From positions 231,000,396 through 231,064,395 of the forward strand of contig NC_081406.1 of assembly GCF_030272615.1 (NCBI RefSeq): a stretch of DNA of 64,000 bases. The letters are read 5' to 3'. The position numbers and the translations under genes were made by a program. Each line of letters begins with the position of its first letter. The stretch's first letter is position 1. Under the pieces are notes generated by a model, which was given only the letters and a program-made list of their open reading frames with translations, was not told where the DNA came from and searched no databases. Shown here in pieces: positions 11,000 to 23,317 of the stretch. The stretch comes from Cryptomeria japonica (lineage: Eukaryota; Streptophyta; Pinopsida; Cupressales; Cupressaceae).

Positions 11000-13900
11000 A
11001 ATAGATATGCAAGGCATAACATGAAGGTAAAAAACAAGGTAATCTTGTATTATTTCATTTTACCTATTTCATGTCTTCATTTCCTCATCTTTATATTTAA
11101 AAATAACATGAAATGACAAAAATAAATATGCACATCAAAGTTAGGAATGACAAATGTTGTGATAGATAACTAGTACTGTATAGTTGATTATGAATTTAAA
11201 ACAAATAAAATAAGATGATTAAATTATGTAAAGACAAGAACTATCCACAAATTTCGAGTGAATTTGTGCATGTGGATCAAAACCTAATGCATAAAATAAA
11301 CTTTGACCTATTCAAATGAAGTTGTGACCTACAAATAAATATTTGCACTTGTGCCTAAACATATAATAAGATTGGTGATGTTTAAGAGCTTGCTAAGCAA
11401 GGATTGTTTCCTCTTGGAAAGCCCCTAGATCTAAATCAATGGTTTTGATAATAGTAAAAGAAGACATCATGCAATGAAAGCACCAAGCACTATCCTAATG
11501 AGGGTGAATTGGAACATGAAGCAAAAATCAAAAAATTGGTACACATATCTAATACAGAACTAGGGCTTTGAAATGTGTTAGCAAAGAGTTGATGAGCTTA
11601 GAATGTGATAATTTGGTGTGATGTTGGGACAAGGGCAAGATTGATTATAGAGTGACTCAATTAGGTAATGATCCCTTTTTGATTTTAGATGATAGATTGT
11701 GGATTAAAAATATGTCCCTTGATTAACTAAGCTAGGCACAATATCTTTTTATAGTTAAACACACAATTCAAAAAATTGGCATAGGGATAGCACATAATAA
11801 GTAGTTAGAAAAGGATCAACCTGGGATCATTTTTAAATTTTAATTCAAAACTTCAAGAGTCAGATCTACAAGCATGAAAGGAACCCAGGAGAAAAACATA
11901 GAATTTGACAACTCATAAATGTTTAAAGAAGAGGTATGCTTTTATGGGGATTTGGGTTAGAGGGAGCACCAAATCAATTATTAATCAAATGTTGAGACTA
12001 GGTACTTGGGACACTCACACAAATTGATGTAAAACCAAGAGTAAAAGTGTTGGATATGTACTTTTCATACATGAGCAAGAATAGAAAAGTAGAAAAAGGT
12101 GAAAAAAAAATACAAGTGGAAGTAGAATAACCAAAGCAATGGTCCATATTTTACTCATGAACCACACATAAACTTTTAAGAATAATTAAAAATAATATAC
12201 CCCTTCGTTTGTGTGCCCCTTAGGGCATAAATACAAATTAAGAAAATAGACAAAGGTTTGATTTTTTTTAAGTATGATAATATGATAATGTGTGAGATTA
12301 ATCACAAGCATGATAAATTAAGTGTGTAGCATATGCATGATAAAATTGAGCATGAATATTTAGGGGGGCTTCAAGTGCTAGGTTCTTAACCAAAGATAGA
12401 TCTTTAGCCAAATGGTTTCCCCCTCTAGTTAAAATATGCAAACTAAATATTAATGTGGATTCGTAGGAGAAATCAAGGCTTTCCAAAGTAGGATGAAACA
12501 TCACTTAAAATTGGTACAAACAATGAGGTTGAAGTTTAGACCTTGGTCTTGGTCATCTCCCTAGTCATTTAGAGAAGAATCTCTTCCTTGATTTGTGAGG
12601 GGAACTCTATAATCATTCATAATGTCATTCAAAAGAGAGAAGTACTACAAAATTAGAAGTTGGAAAATATCTTAAGAAGGGATTGGAATCTTTGAATTCT
12701 TTCGATTCCTTTTCACATTTGTATTATTTCAAATAGGCAAATTCAATGGTGGATCATCTCACTAACCTTGGCATAGGCCATCAAGATAAGCTTATTCCTT
12801 TTTTATAATAATGGATGATAAAGCATAATAGTTGACATCAAAACCTCATTATCAAATATGGAAAGGGGAATTTCAAGTCGAGTATTTATGTAATTGGAAT
12901 TTTGAAATGGTCATGGTGAAAATGGCTTTTGAGCAACTTATTTAGAAAGCCAGCTTTGATCAAATCATGGAGGCAAGCTTGCCTTGGTTGTCTCTTCCAC
13001 TTCAATTGCTCTATAATGACAAAGGTGGTAGTAATTTTCTAATTTCTTTTCTACTGGGCTTTATTGAAAAAGTAGGTGCATAGTGGTCTAGTTGAAGATC
13101 TCCCCTCTAGCCATAGTTGTATGGTGGCCATGTATGAGTTTTTATTTAATGCAAAGCTCTACCAAATAAATGTATCTATTTTTTTATTAAAAAAATTGCT
13201 ATATAATATAAATGGAGTTGACCCAATCCCACATTTTCATAAACCAAAAGAGATATAAACTTAAGCATGAAAATCTAAGATAACATTACAAAATTAGAGA
13301 AGAATACTAAGATACTTACCTTTGTGTGAATGAAAGGCAAAATATGTAGGGTGCCCTCAATTGTTGGCCCTAATAAGGACAATCATGAGTGCATGTGACA
13401 TCAAAAAATATTACCTCAAAGTGGTGAGGATCAATGAAAAACAATGGAAGAGCATAAAATAACATGTGTAAATAAAAAATATAAATAAATATAGATCAAG
13501 TAAAACCTCAAGATATACCACCTGAATTGCTTCCCCTAATGGGACCTTTTTATTTAGCACCACTGCATATAAATTAAGTATGATCTATTAATGTTTATTT
13601 ACAAACAAAATTGTCTTAGTGATTGAATCTTTGAAGAACTCATATTGTCTTATCTAGAGATGTATCTTTTATGACCTTTACCTCACTTGGATTCTGATTG
13701 AGTACCCCAATAAGCGTACCAATAGAGATTGTTCCACTGATTTGCACTTAGAGGTCAACTTTGTCTTATTCTTCATGAGCACATGATGTGCTAGACGTAA
13801 ACACATTGTTACTAACCTTTGAAGAATCATCTCTAACAAGATGCAAAGGGAAATGTATGTGTGAATAACCATTAATGTTTGCTTGTTCACTTTTTTGTCA

Positions 13901-15340
13901 ATAAGATCTTGAATTTTGTACTTCAATATCATATTTATAGATACAAATATGTCCATGCATCTTATAAGAAACCTGAAATTTATAAGAAAAAGATTTTTTG
14001 GTACATTTATTTGTGGAACAAAAGCTTTGATAGAGGGTAACTTGATAAATTTGGCTTGTAAAAGTTATTTCAAAATCCACTGTAGAAAGCATGGAGCCTA
14101 TGTAGTGATCTCTCTTTGATTCCTTTCTTGTGGTGGAGTGATGTGCTCATACTCAATATTGCTAACAAAATTTATAACCTCGCATGCAAATGTTTGCTTA
14201 GCTTAAACAATAGTATATTTTTGTAAGATAATACAAGGTAATTGGATGTTGAAAGATTAGTATGTTCATACAAGCATTCATTATGATTAAAATTAATGTT
14301 TAATGAAAATATTTACAAGATATATCAATTAATCTTATTTAGAACAATACAAATCAAAACATAATAAAGCTTCGTCATCTAAACTCTCCCTAAATGCATA
14401 AACAAGGAACACATCATCATTAAGATTGGTATAATATATGAGGCAAAAAATTAAATTCATGCACATCTATAATAACCCATCTTTTCACCACTAAATTCAT
14501 CAATCTATGCATCTATAATAATATAAGCACTATTTAGAAGTTGATCTAAAACATAATAAAATTTAGAAACATTTTCAACATGAGTATTGTTAGCATTTTT
14601 TCATGAAACAATATTGTCATGTGATAAAGAAAGCAAAGCATCATCATTAATTAAATAAGCATCATGAAGATGTGCATTAGATAAAATCACAAAGAGACTA
14701 GGCATCATCATCATTCGTTGTAAGAACATTGTCCTGTGAATTAGAAACCCTAGACAAATATATAGAATTTAGAGCTAAAGTATTAAATGTAAAGAAAATT
14801 GGATCACAAATAGTGTGTGCAAAAGAAAAGAAAAAAATACTATCACCATATAATTGTAATGTAGTGGAAATAGGATTCACTAGTCTAAACATGCAAACTC
14901 AGAATAAAACCCAATCACATCAATTACATTGGAGAACAACCAATAGGATAAACTAAAGACCCTTGGGAGAGTTGGGAACAATGGTTTAGTGTTCTCTTTT
15001 TTATTTAATTGATTGGATAATGATTGAAATGTGAAAAATGCAAGAACTAGGCTAAATGATGCAAAATTGGCAATAATCAACATAAGTAGACAAATGCAGA
15101 TCTAAAAAGGAATTGATATGTATAGAACTAGAAAGTAGATGTGGAGAGGAACCTATGTTTGAAATATAAGCTCAAGTGTAATGAACTATGTCAATAGGCA
15201 CCATAGTCCTAACAAGTGTTTGGGTGTTGAACATGGGTCAAACTAGTCTTAGGAGCTTCCAAACTACATTTTGGTAAACTTTCAAAACACCTAGACTATG
15301 GTGCTAGGCACCCTAGTTTAGATGGTCTATGACACTTTTT
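11000..15340. other. AT-rich non-coding stretch
   Basis: No open frame with a recognisable domain, no LTR pair and no repeat array that I can support. All open frames here are under 100 codons and look like chance. Confidence 0.55.
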
Positions 15341-15660
15341 GTTAATGTCCACCTCTTTTTTGATGAAATTTCCGTAGAATCTTTGATTCTGAGTTTTGAT
15401 TCCTTTTTTTATCTTCAACATGACCTTGTAACCTATTTTTTAAGCTCACAAATGCACAAAAAGAGAAGAAAATGGTGTTAGGTTGTATAGGGGATTTCCT
15501 ATGTCAAACCATGGGTTGGAATTAACTCTACAACAATGATGATGAAAAGAGACCTTACCCCTGATACGATAGAGGCTAAATTTGAAAGAAATGCTAAATT
15601 GAAGTGCCAAAATGAAATGTTTGTACCTTTAATTGATGATGTGATGCTCTTTGAATAAGT
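15340..15660 (-). mobile_element. Decayed LTR fragment of the G family
   Basis: The block GGGGATTTCCTATGTCAAAC followed by CATGGGTTGGAATTAAC (15490-15526) matches the corresponding part of both LTRs of element G (near 41611-41645 and 55168-55203), with many differences. Borders cannot be placed. Confidence 0.4.
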
Positions 15661-16735
15661 CCTCTAAGTGTTGATGCAATGACATGATAAATCATCACAC
15701 AATCCATCATGAAAACATTATTAAAGATAACTTTCTATAGTTGGATGCTCCTTGTGCTTATATTTTCTCTTGAAGAATAATAATTGTTGTTGACTTGTAA
15801 GAATCATATGTCGAAATGAATTAGGAATGATGTCTTGTATAGGGTTCTCAAGGTATTTTCACCTTTTAGCCAACTTACAATGGTCATATCCCAACTTTGA
15901 GACCAAATCTAGAAATGTTAAGGCCGACACATTACTCTCTCAAAATTTCAACCAAAAAGCATCGGACTATGGCAACAATTGAAATAATCCTAACAATATA
16001 GGCCTGAATTTCAAGAGAAGCGAGATAATAGGTCCCTAATATCAAATCTGGAATTTAAATTAGGATTGAGAACATTTAAGTCAAGGGAAAAGTGCTTTGA
16101 AATTTAAAATAGGATCAAACCCAAATCAGATTGAAATGACATAGAAGAAAGGGCACACTAAAATAAGATCCCAAAGAGGAGTGTGTTGAAGATTTTAAAA
16201 TAGGACTCATATTCTTGAATTGAGGATTAATTAAAGGCAAGAAACCGTCTCAAAATACTTATAGGAATGAGAAAACTATAATAAGTGCTAAGGAGAGTGT
16301 GAAATTGGACTCCTTATTAAAGGAGTAAAATTTACAATACTACAATAATAATCTATATTTAACAAAGAGAAGCATCTTGAATCAAAGAGTCATCAACCAC
16401 AACATGTGTGATCGTGTACAGACACATAACTAGTTAAAGTGTAATCAATATGAAGCTCAGAGAAAAGTGAAGTGTGAATCTAAAATGAAAGGAAAAATAA
16501 TAACCAACTCCATGAAAGGGGAAGATTTGCATTTACAATTGAAAAACCGCCTCCAAGGAGAATACATCCCCATTTATAGGATACAAAGACACAATAGTAT
16601 CAAGGATAGAAGGATCAAATGTAACAAAATATAAGAATGCATTACAATCGATGAGACATGTATAGATAAATGCCAAAGGCAAAGATCTATGAAAATTATA
16701 ATAAATGAGCTACCTTAATCAAGTATAGAATGACA
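15661..16735. other. AT-rich non-coding stretch left of element A
   Basis: Purine-rich, AT-rich DNA without recognisable coding or repeat borders. It ends at the AATAT target duplication of element A. Confidence 0.5.
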
Positions 16736-16740
16736 AATAT

Positions 16741-17542
16741 TGCTAGGATTCCCACAGATACTGAGAGGTGGGGGGGGGGGTGAATTAGTATCTAACCGGT
16801 TGATAGATTTTCTTAACTTAAAACATGTAGAGCATATTAATACTGTGTACCGGTAAGCAGAAAGTAATGCAATAAACATAGATAAAAACAACCACATGAA
16901 AAACACACCATAACACAAGGATTTAACGAGGAAACCCGGTGTGGGAAAAACCTCGGTGGGATTTGTGACCCACAATATTCACTTACTGGCCGATAAGAGA
17001 ATGATACTACTACAAGAGGGGCCTGCACATGCAAGAAGACCAACTGCCTAGAGCTCACTGCTCAAATACAAAATAGGAAGTCTCACTGACTTACAAAGTG
17101 GATTATATAAATCCATTGTCTTGTACTACTTCAAAATAGCATCTATAATGCCAGATCTAGTACCGGTTTCTTCTCTGCTTCTTACATAAACCCTTAACCT
17201 ATAATTCGCATAATAGGTCTGCCTAATTACAATCTTCTTACCTCATTACAAATGTTCTACAATGATCTCTCTTATATAAGAGTCATTTTACAACTTGCCA
17301 AGTCGGCTTACAATGATTTTACAATAATAAACAGAATATATTAATAACAAAAATCTTGTCGGCTTCTATGTCGGTATGCTTCCTTTCACTGCCGGTGTTG
17401 GTGATGTGAGTATCGGTGTAGAGTCTGATCTTGCTGGTGCTGGTGGAATGCCTTTGTCGGTGTCATAGGATTGTAAGGTTGCCATCAATGACAAAACCTT
17501 CAATCACCTACAATGTCTCATTGGAGTGTGCATATGCCAACA
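16741..17542 (-). repeat. 3' LTR of element A
   Basis: 802 bp, starting TGCTAGGATTCCC and ending TATGCCAACA. The second LTR base pair context shows TGC instead of TGT, one of several transitions against the right copy. Confidence 0.93.
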
Positions 17543-17556
17543 ATATCCCCCTTTGG
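17543..17556 (-). promoter_or_regulatory. Polypurine tract, element A
   Basis: On the minus strand CCAAAGGGGGATAT abuts the 3' LTR. Two similar tracts lie further inside (near 17620-17630 and 17682-17695, the latter again followed by the GCATCAATGAC context), matching the multiple polypurine tracts described for Sireviruses. Confidence 0.85.
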
Positions 17557-17931
17557 CATTGATGGCAACACTCACGAGAAAATTCCAAAACTTGTAATCC
17601 AAAAATTGTGTACCAAAAATATGTGAGCTCCCCCTGAGTAGATAAGTCTTTTGTTGATTATTTTCTCATACTACTACTCCCCCTTTGGCATCAATGACAA
17701 AGGTTGCCAAGGTGTCAATAGAATTGTAGTTTTTCTGTCTCAACCTTGTAATTGGGTGGTTACAATTTGAAAAAAGATCTGCCAAAACCAAATTTATGCT
17801 TTCCATAAACTTCTTACTTTCTTTTATTGCTGCATTTGTTCTTTGAACTGTACTGGTCAGTTGCTACATATGCTCTGTCGGTGTTTTCTGTCCTTGTACT
17901 AATGCCTCAGATATTTCCTTTCTCAAGGATG

Positions 17932-20900
17932 CTAGATAGTCAGTCTTGGACTTAGTCTTAGTCTCAGATTCTTAGCCTTGTTTATTATTCTCTCCTTTTC
18001 TCTCTCTAGCTTCAGTAACTCTTCCTCAAAACTAGTTATCTTTTGCTCAAAAACTGATAATGTATCAGGTGAATTAACAAAATTGTCTGCAAGTTTATTT
18101 ATTTCTTCTTGTACCTTGCTCATTTTCTTATCATGTCAACTGTTAAGAAGTTTGTCTTGCAAGTATCTTTTCAATGAGTTGCATAGTCCCGGTAGAAGTG
18201 TGTCAAATTCCCTAGTACACTTCTTTATTTGATTCTCAAAGAATTTTTGTTTTTCAATTTCCAACCTATCTTTGAATGCCTGTTCCTTTATCTATTCAAC
18301 TGTCATTGTGTTGTCAGTAAGATACTTCGACAAAGTGTTAAGTTGACTTAAAGAATCCTTATTATCTATGTTGCATTTTGGAGCTATCATCTTCAAAATT
18401 GGAATTGTGTCATCTATAGCTTTATAAGCTTGTGAACTACAATCAGTTATTTTCTTCAAAGAATCTAAAAGAACTTCAGTTACATTGGTTGATTTGTAAC
18501 TTGTTGAGGAGGAGCCAACATTCTGAATTCCACCAATGGAGGAAGTAACCATGCTTGTAGTGACCTTTGGTAGGTCAGTTTGTGTTTCCATTTCCTTCAG
18601 CAAGGGTTTTTGTTTCTCTCCTATTGCCGGTGGCACTGTTTCCACATGAACCTGTTCCAGAGCCTGTTGCTCTATTTGTCTCTCTGTCTGTTGATCTATT
18701 CCAGTCTTTGTTTGTTTCCCTGTTCTATCATCTTCAACTTTTCCTTCAGTGTTATCAATGTTGTCAGTTGTCGGTGGCTTACTAACCATGTCAGTCTTAT
18801 CAGTTATGTCTTTATCTACCACAATGTTGACCTTTTGAGTATCAACATCAACTATGTATAGTAACTCAGGATTAGGATTAGTATCCTCTTGTGATACATC
18901 CATATTTTCATCTGTCGGTTGGTCTTCTGTTGTTGTTACTGGTGGAGTAATTAGAGGCGGTGGGGATAAGTTATCTCTTATTTTGATACTAGGAGGTCCA
19001 CCAACATGTCCTTTTCCTTTATCCTTGGCTTTCTGATATACTTTTATTGGTTTAGGGTTTTTGTACTCTTCCTATTTTTCCTTCTCCACAAAGGAATATA
19101 TCCCATGCATTTTATGTTTCTTCTATTGCCTCTTTTACTCTTCCAACCATTAGTGCAATATTCCGGTGTGCAGTAGAGAATACTGACCGGTTGGCTTCTG
19201 CAATTAGACCATCTATCTCCTTCGGTGAGTTAACTGAGTAAACATTAAGTAATTTTTCAATTTTAATTTTCTTATCAAGCTCTACAATAGCTTGTCTTCT
19301 TGCTTCTAGTCTCTTGAATAGTTCATCTGGTAGTTCATCTATAACTTCCATCAAATACTTCTTATAGATATCCAAGTGTAAAATGACATTGTTTTCAACT
19401 TGCTCTTTCTCATCTGCTGATAGTGTATCATATAATTTTTCTATGTTCTTGAGTTTTCCTTCTTATGTGATTTCATCCAATAGTCTGTCAATCAGAGAAA
19501 TATTCTGTTGAGTCCTTTTCTTCTTGGGTGTTAGCTTTTTCTTTGGAATTGTCTTCTTTACCAGAGACCTCACTGCCTGTTGTTTTTGTCTAGTTCTTCT
19601 AGGCGAGGGTGTGGATACCGATGAAGGTTGTCTTTTCCTTACAACTCTTTTGAATTCAGCTGGCATGTCACTCTCTGAAGAAGTTGCTACTAGTGAAAGG
19701 TGAGTTTTAGGTTGTTGTGCCTGTAACTCATCTTCAGTGATACCGATTTGTTTCAGTACATCTTCTTTTATAGCCTTAGCCTGCCTTGAACCTTTCCTCA
19801 CTATTGCTTCCACTTTCTTAACTCTCTTCTTAGATTGAATTTGGCTTTCAATGGTCTCAGCAGTACCAAATACTTCTTCCTTAGGTTCATTTGGTGCTTC
19901 CAGAAGTGCTTTAGCATATGTTTCAATGATGTGGTCATCAGTCTCATAGCCCATCTCAGTAACCCAAATTGTTCTTGGGATAACTGCTTCCATCCAAATC
20001 TCATCCTTTTTAATCACAAAACATATATCATCCTTGTATTTGTTAACAATTTCTTGTGATAGTCTGATTCTTTTGTTCATTCTGGCCTTTAGTGTTTGAA
20101 AATACTCATCAATATTCTTTTCCTTGTTTTCACCCATGTTGTTAAATAAGTATGATAATTGTTTTCCTACCGGTATGTCAAATCCAAGATTCTTGTTGCC
20201 TATACCGGGCACCTATTTGGTTATATGTAGCATTAAGCATACAAGTAAATTACTAAATCTAAAAGTTCCTTTCTTATCCTTCTTGATCTTCCCTAAATTG
20301 TCAATCAATTCATCCTTTAGCCATTCACATACATCAATTTTCACATTTTCTTTTACCATATCATGTGCACTTTTTATGCATAAACTAGAAACTGAGTTAA
20401 GTTTGTTTGCATGTGTTGCTTTGTATCCTAAAATCATTCTAACAAATCTCACATTTATGTCAGTCACATCATTAACCCTTAGAGACCTTTTGTCGGATGT
20501 TGCACCAGTTAGGTTCTTTACCAGGTCATTTGAGACCTTCTTTATTTTGTCTGGTCTGCTACTGGTGGAGGGTAACCCTGTTACAGCTTTCACGGCTTCC
20601 TTGGTAATTTTATGGATTGAATCTAGCCAAAAGAATTCTCCATGTACTCTGCTCAATACTATCTTAATAACTTCCTTGGGGAAATCCAGAATGCTGAGAA
20701 TTTCTGTGAATCCTAGGGTTTCAATAATTTGGTGTTCAGGTTTTACTTTACCGGAATCATCATAGATAATAGATTTGTACATGTTCTTGATTTCTTCATT
20801 TCCCAATTCTTCTATATGGCAATGGATATAAATTCTAGGGTCTTCTGCATAAACAACTCCTTTGGGAATTTGGGAAAAAGCACCTACATTGTCATCCTTT

Positions 20901-21001
20901 TTGGCTATCTTGGGAACTAGCTGAAATACGGGCCTAGGTCGTTTGATTACCTCGACTACAGTAGGGTTTTCTATAAATTCAGGTGCAGAGGAGGATGCCA
21001 T
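17932..21001 (-). pseudogene. Element A ORF2: large non-pol protein related to units C, D and E in architecture
   Basis: It starts MASSSAPEF at 21001. Residues 1-262 are globular, including ILSRVHGEFFWLDSI, ITKEAVKAVTGLP and a segment ending LLVCLMLHITK. A single TAG at 20213-20215 interrupts, and the same frame continues for 249 residues with a basic tail (KKKLTPKKKRTQQ), then, after TAA at 19463, on to 19112. A frameshift follows, then an acidic, Q/T/D-rich region (18903-18292) and a coiled coil (18123-17932). Element B carries a clear homologue. It sits where Sireviruses place an env-like gene, but I see no signal peptide or convincing membrane anchor. The 'xxGLP' and following pattern resembles the putative plant transposon protein domain (PF20167-like) in outline. 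Function unknown. Confidence 0.72.
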
Positions 21002-21142
21002 GATTATAAATACCTTTTTCTGCCTTTGGAAGGATTGATCACTGAAATGCTTTGCCTCTTTGCTTGAAATGCCTTAGCTCTGGAAATTTCGTGCTCTTTG
21101 AATGTTTGAATGCTCAGTGAAGTGAAATGGAGCCAAAAACAT

Positions 21143-21151
21143 TAATTTATA
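21143..21151 (-). promoter_or_regulatory. TATA-like box upstream of element A ORF2
   Basis: The minus strand reads CATTATAAATTAATG, with TATAAATTA ~145 bp upstream of the ORF2 ATG at 21001, in the spacer between Gag and ORF2. It could be an internal promoter kept from a captured gene, or chance in AT-rich DNA. Confidence 0.3.
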
Positions 21152-21303
21152 ATGTCAATAAGCCAACTGCCACATTTAATGCCTACCGGTTAAGTAATCA
21201 CTTAACATATCTACTGGTATAGAAGTAAATTCAACTTCTTACCATCAACCGAGGGAATAATAGCATATGTCTCATTGATTGTAAAACCCTCAAGGAAATT
21301 TCT

Positions 21304-22440
21304 TCAATTTGATGAAGAGACTCCTGCCAGTGGAGTGCTACTCTGTTCTGTCGGTGGAGTGTTGCTTGGTTCTACCGGTGGAGTAGTATTCCTATCCACA
21401 TTCAGTTCTGATTTCCTGATCCATTGTTTTGAAAATTCTTGCTTAACTTCTTCAACCTTTTCTTTTCCTTTCAAACTAGGACCTTTGTTGTTTGTCGATG
21501 ATCCTTTACTTCTACAAAATTTAGCAATATGCCAAATTTTGTTACATGTATAGCAAGTCACATTATTCTTCTGAATAGCTTTCCCATAACCTATACCGGT
21601 TTGTGTTCTGCATTGATTAGATAAGTGTCCAAATCTTCCACAAACATAACATTTTACATTCATTCTGCAATTCTCAGAGTTATGACCAACTTTGTTGCAT
21701 TTTGAATATTGACCGGTGGGTGCATTGGTGTTCTGATAGTTTCTAAATCTACATTCATTTTCTCTATGACCATACTTATTACAGTTAGAGCATTTTCCAT
21801 TAAATTTATAAGCAGTAGGTTGTCTTACCGGTTTGTTATGATCTTGTGTGTTTGCAGTACCAGAGCTTTCACCAACTTCAAAGCCAATTCCAGAATTGTC
21901 ACCTTTAGGTTTTTGATTCTTCAGCAAGTTACCAAGTTCCTCTAAGCTTTTCTTGAATTTTTCTTTATGTTGATTTGCAGTATCTAGTTCTCTTTCTAAG
22001 ACTTCTTTCTGTCTCATCAATTCATTGGATTCATTCCGAGTGTGCATCAGATCTGTCTTCAACAAATCATTTTCATAGCTAGGTCTTGTGTTCTCATTTG
22101 CAGCATCACTTAGTCTTCTAGTCAAATCTTCTTCATTCTTCTTTCTATCTTCAATTTCTTTATAGAATCTCATAGTCATATCCTACATCTCATTCTTTGT
22201 TGTCATGTTCTCTTGTTTCAGCTTGTTTATCATATCATTAAGAGTTTCTTTTTCATCATTTTCATTTTACATTTTTTCACAAAGTTCTCTTCTTTTGTTT
22301 CTTGAAATAGTAAGATTCTCTTGAAGTGCTTGAATAATATCCTGAGCAGCCTTTAGATCATCTTCAAGTTTGATATTTTTCAATTTTTTTGCATCATAGT
22401 CTGAGAGAGCTCCTTCAAGTTGCTTCATCAGATTTTCCAT
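21304..22440 (-). pseudogene. Element A Gag: coiled coil plus four CCHC zinc knuckles
   Basis: The start is the first in-frame ATG after the primer site, at 22440 (MENLMKQLEGAL); codons upstream of it lack ATG. The first ~200 residues are charged and helical, as in Sirevirus Gag coiled coils. Then come CX2CX4HX4C units: CSNCNKYGHRENEC, a degenerate second one with Tyr for the first Cys (YSKCNKVGHNSENC), CYVCGRFGHLSNQC, and CYTCNKIWHIAKFC. The C-terminus is Ser/Pro/Thr-rich (TEQSSTPLAG). Gag packages element RNA in virus-like particles in the cytoplasm. Two in-frame stops, TAA near 22268 and TAG near 22184, fall in the coiled coil, so this copy is broken. Four knuckles is more than copia Gags usually show, and element B has the same number. 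Confidence 0.85.
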
Positions 22441-22497
22441 CTCTACCGGTGTCAAGATCTTCCTCAAGCTGTTAGGCTTCTGAAAATAGAGGACCGA

Positions 22498-22509
22498 GCT
22501 CTGATACCA
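22498..22509 (-). promoter_or_regulatory. Primer binding site (tRNA-iMet), element A
   Basis: The minus strand reads TGGTATCAGAGC, the standard complement of the 3' end of initiator tRNA-Met used by plant copia elements. It is two bases from the 5' LTR. Confidence 0.95.
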
Positions 22510-22511
22510 AT

Positions 22512-23312
22512 TGTTAGGATTCCCGTAGATACTGAGAGGGGGGGGGGGGGTGAATTAGTATCTAACCGGTTGATAGATTTTCTTAACTTAAAACATGTAG
22601 AGCATATTAATACTGTGTACCGGTAAGTAGAAAGTAATGCAATAAATAGAGATAAAAGCAACCACATGAAAAACACACCAGAACACAAGGATTTAACGAG
22701 GAAACCCGATGTGGGAAAAACCTCGGTGGGATTTGTGACCCACAATATTCACTTACTGGCCGATAAGAGAATATAACTACTACAAGAGGGGCCTGCACAT
22801 ACAGGAAGGCCAACTGCCTAGAGCTCACTGCTCAAATACAAAATAGGAAGTCTCACTGACTTACAAAGTGGATTATATAAATCCAGTGTCTTGTACTACT
22901 TCAAAATAGCATCTATAATGCCAGATCCAGTACCGGTTTCTGCTCTGCTTCTTACATAAACCCTTAACCTATAATTCGCATAGTAGGTCTGCCTAATTAC
23001 AATCTTCTTACCTCATTACAAATGTTCTACACTGATCTCTCTTATATAAGAGTCATTTTACAACTTGCCAAGTCAGCTTACAATGATTTTACAATATTAA
23101 ACAAAATATATTAATAACAAAAACCCTGTCAACTTTTGTGCCGGTATGCTTCCTTTCACTATCGGTGTCGGTGATGTGAGTGCCGGTGTAGAGTTTGATC
23201 TTGCTGGTGTCAGTGGAATGCCTTTGCCAGTGTCATAGGATTGTAAGGTTCCCATCAATGACAAAACCTTCAATCACCTACAATGTCTCATTGGCATGTG
23301 CATATGCCAACA
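22512..23312 (-). repeat. 5' LTR of element A
   Basis: 801 bp, starting TGTTAGGATTCCC and ending TATGCCAACA on the plus strand. It is near-identical to the left LTR with scattered, mostly transition differences. A poly-G run followed by TGAATTAG lies near its inner end. A TATA-like CTTATATAAG is at 23041-23050. Confidence 0.93.
23041..23050 (-). promoter_or_regulatory. LTR TATA box candidate, element A
   Basis: CTTATATAAG is self-complementary, so TATATAAG reads on the minus strand in the expected U3/R area of the 5' LTR. The same sequence is kept in the 3' LTR at 17271-17280. Confidence 0.5.
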
Positions 23313-23317
23313 AATAT

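Larger units (their letters stand above)
16741..23312 (-). mobile_element. Element A: complete Sirevirus-like copia LTR element with Gag and a large second ORF, no pol
   Basis: Two ~800-bp direct repeats bound the element, and both flanks carry AATAT (16736-16740 and 23313-23317), a proper 5-bp target-site duplication. The LTRs read TG...CCAACA. Directly inside the right LTR is an initiator-tRNA-Met primer site, and inside the left LTR a G-rich polypurine tract, so the element reads right to left. Coding order: Gag with coiled coil and four zinc knuckles (22440-21304), ~300 bp spacer, large ORF2 (21001 to about 17932). I find no protease, integrase, reverse transcriptase or RNase H, so it would need enzymes from a related autonomous copia element. 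The CAATGCCAAAGGGGGA polypurine context and iMet site point to the Sirevirus (Maximus/SIRE) branch. Confidence 0.92.

Noticed and set aside
16715-17058. ORFs in the LTRs of element A, also seen at 22464-22828
   Set aside because: Both copies exist only because the LTRs are duplicated; they cross the polypurine and poly-G zones and have no coding signature.
18567-18861. Plus-strand ORFs opposite element A ORF2
   Set aside because: They are complements of the acidic Q/T-rich region of ORF2; Leu/Ser/Phe-rich by codon mirroring.
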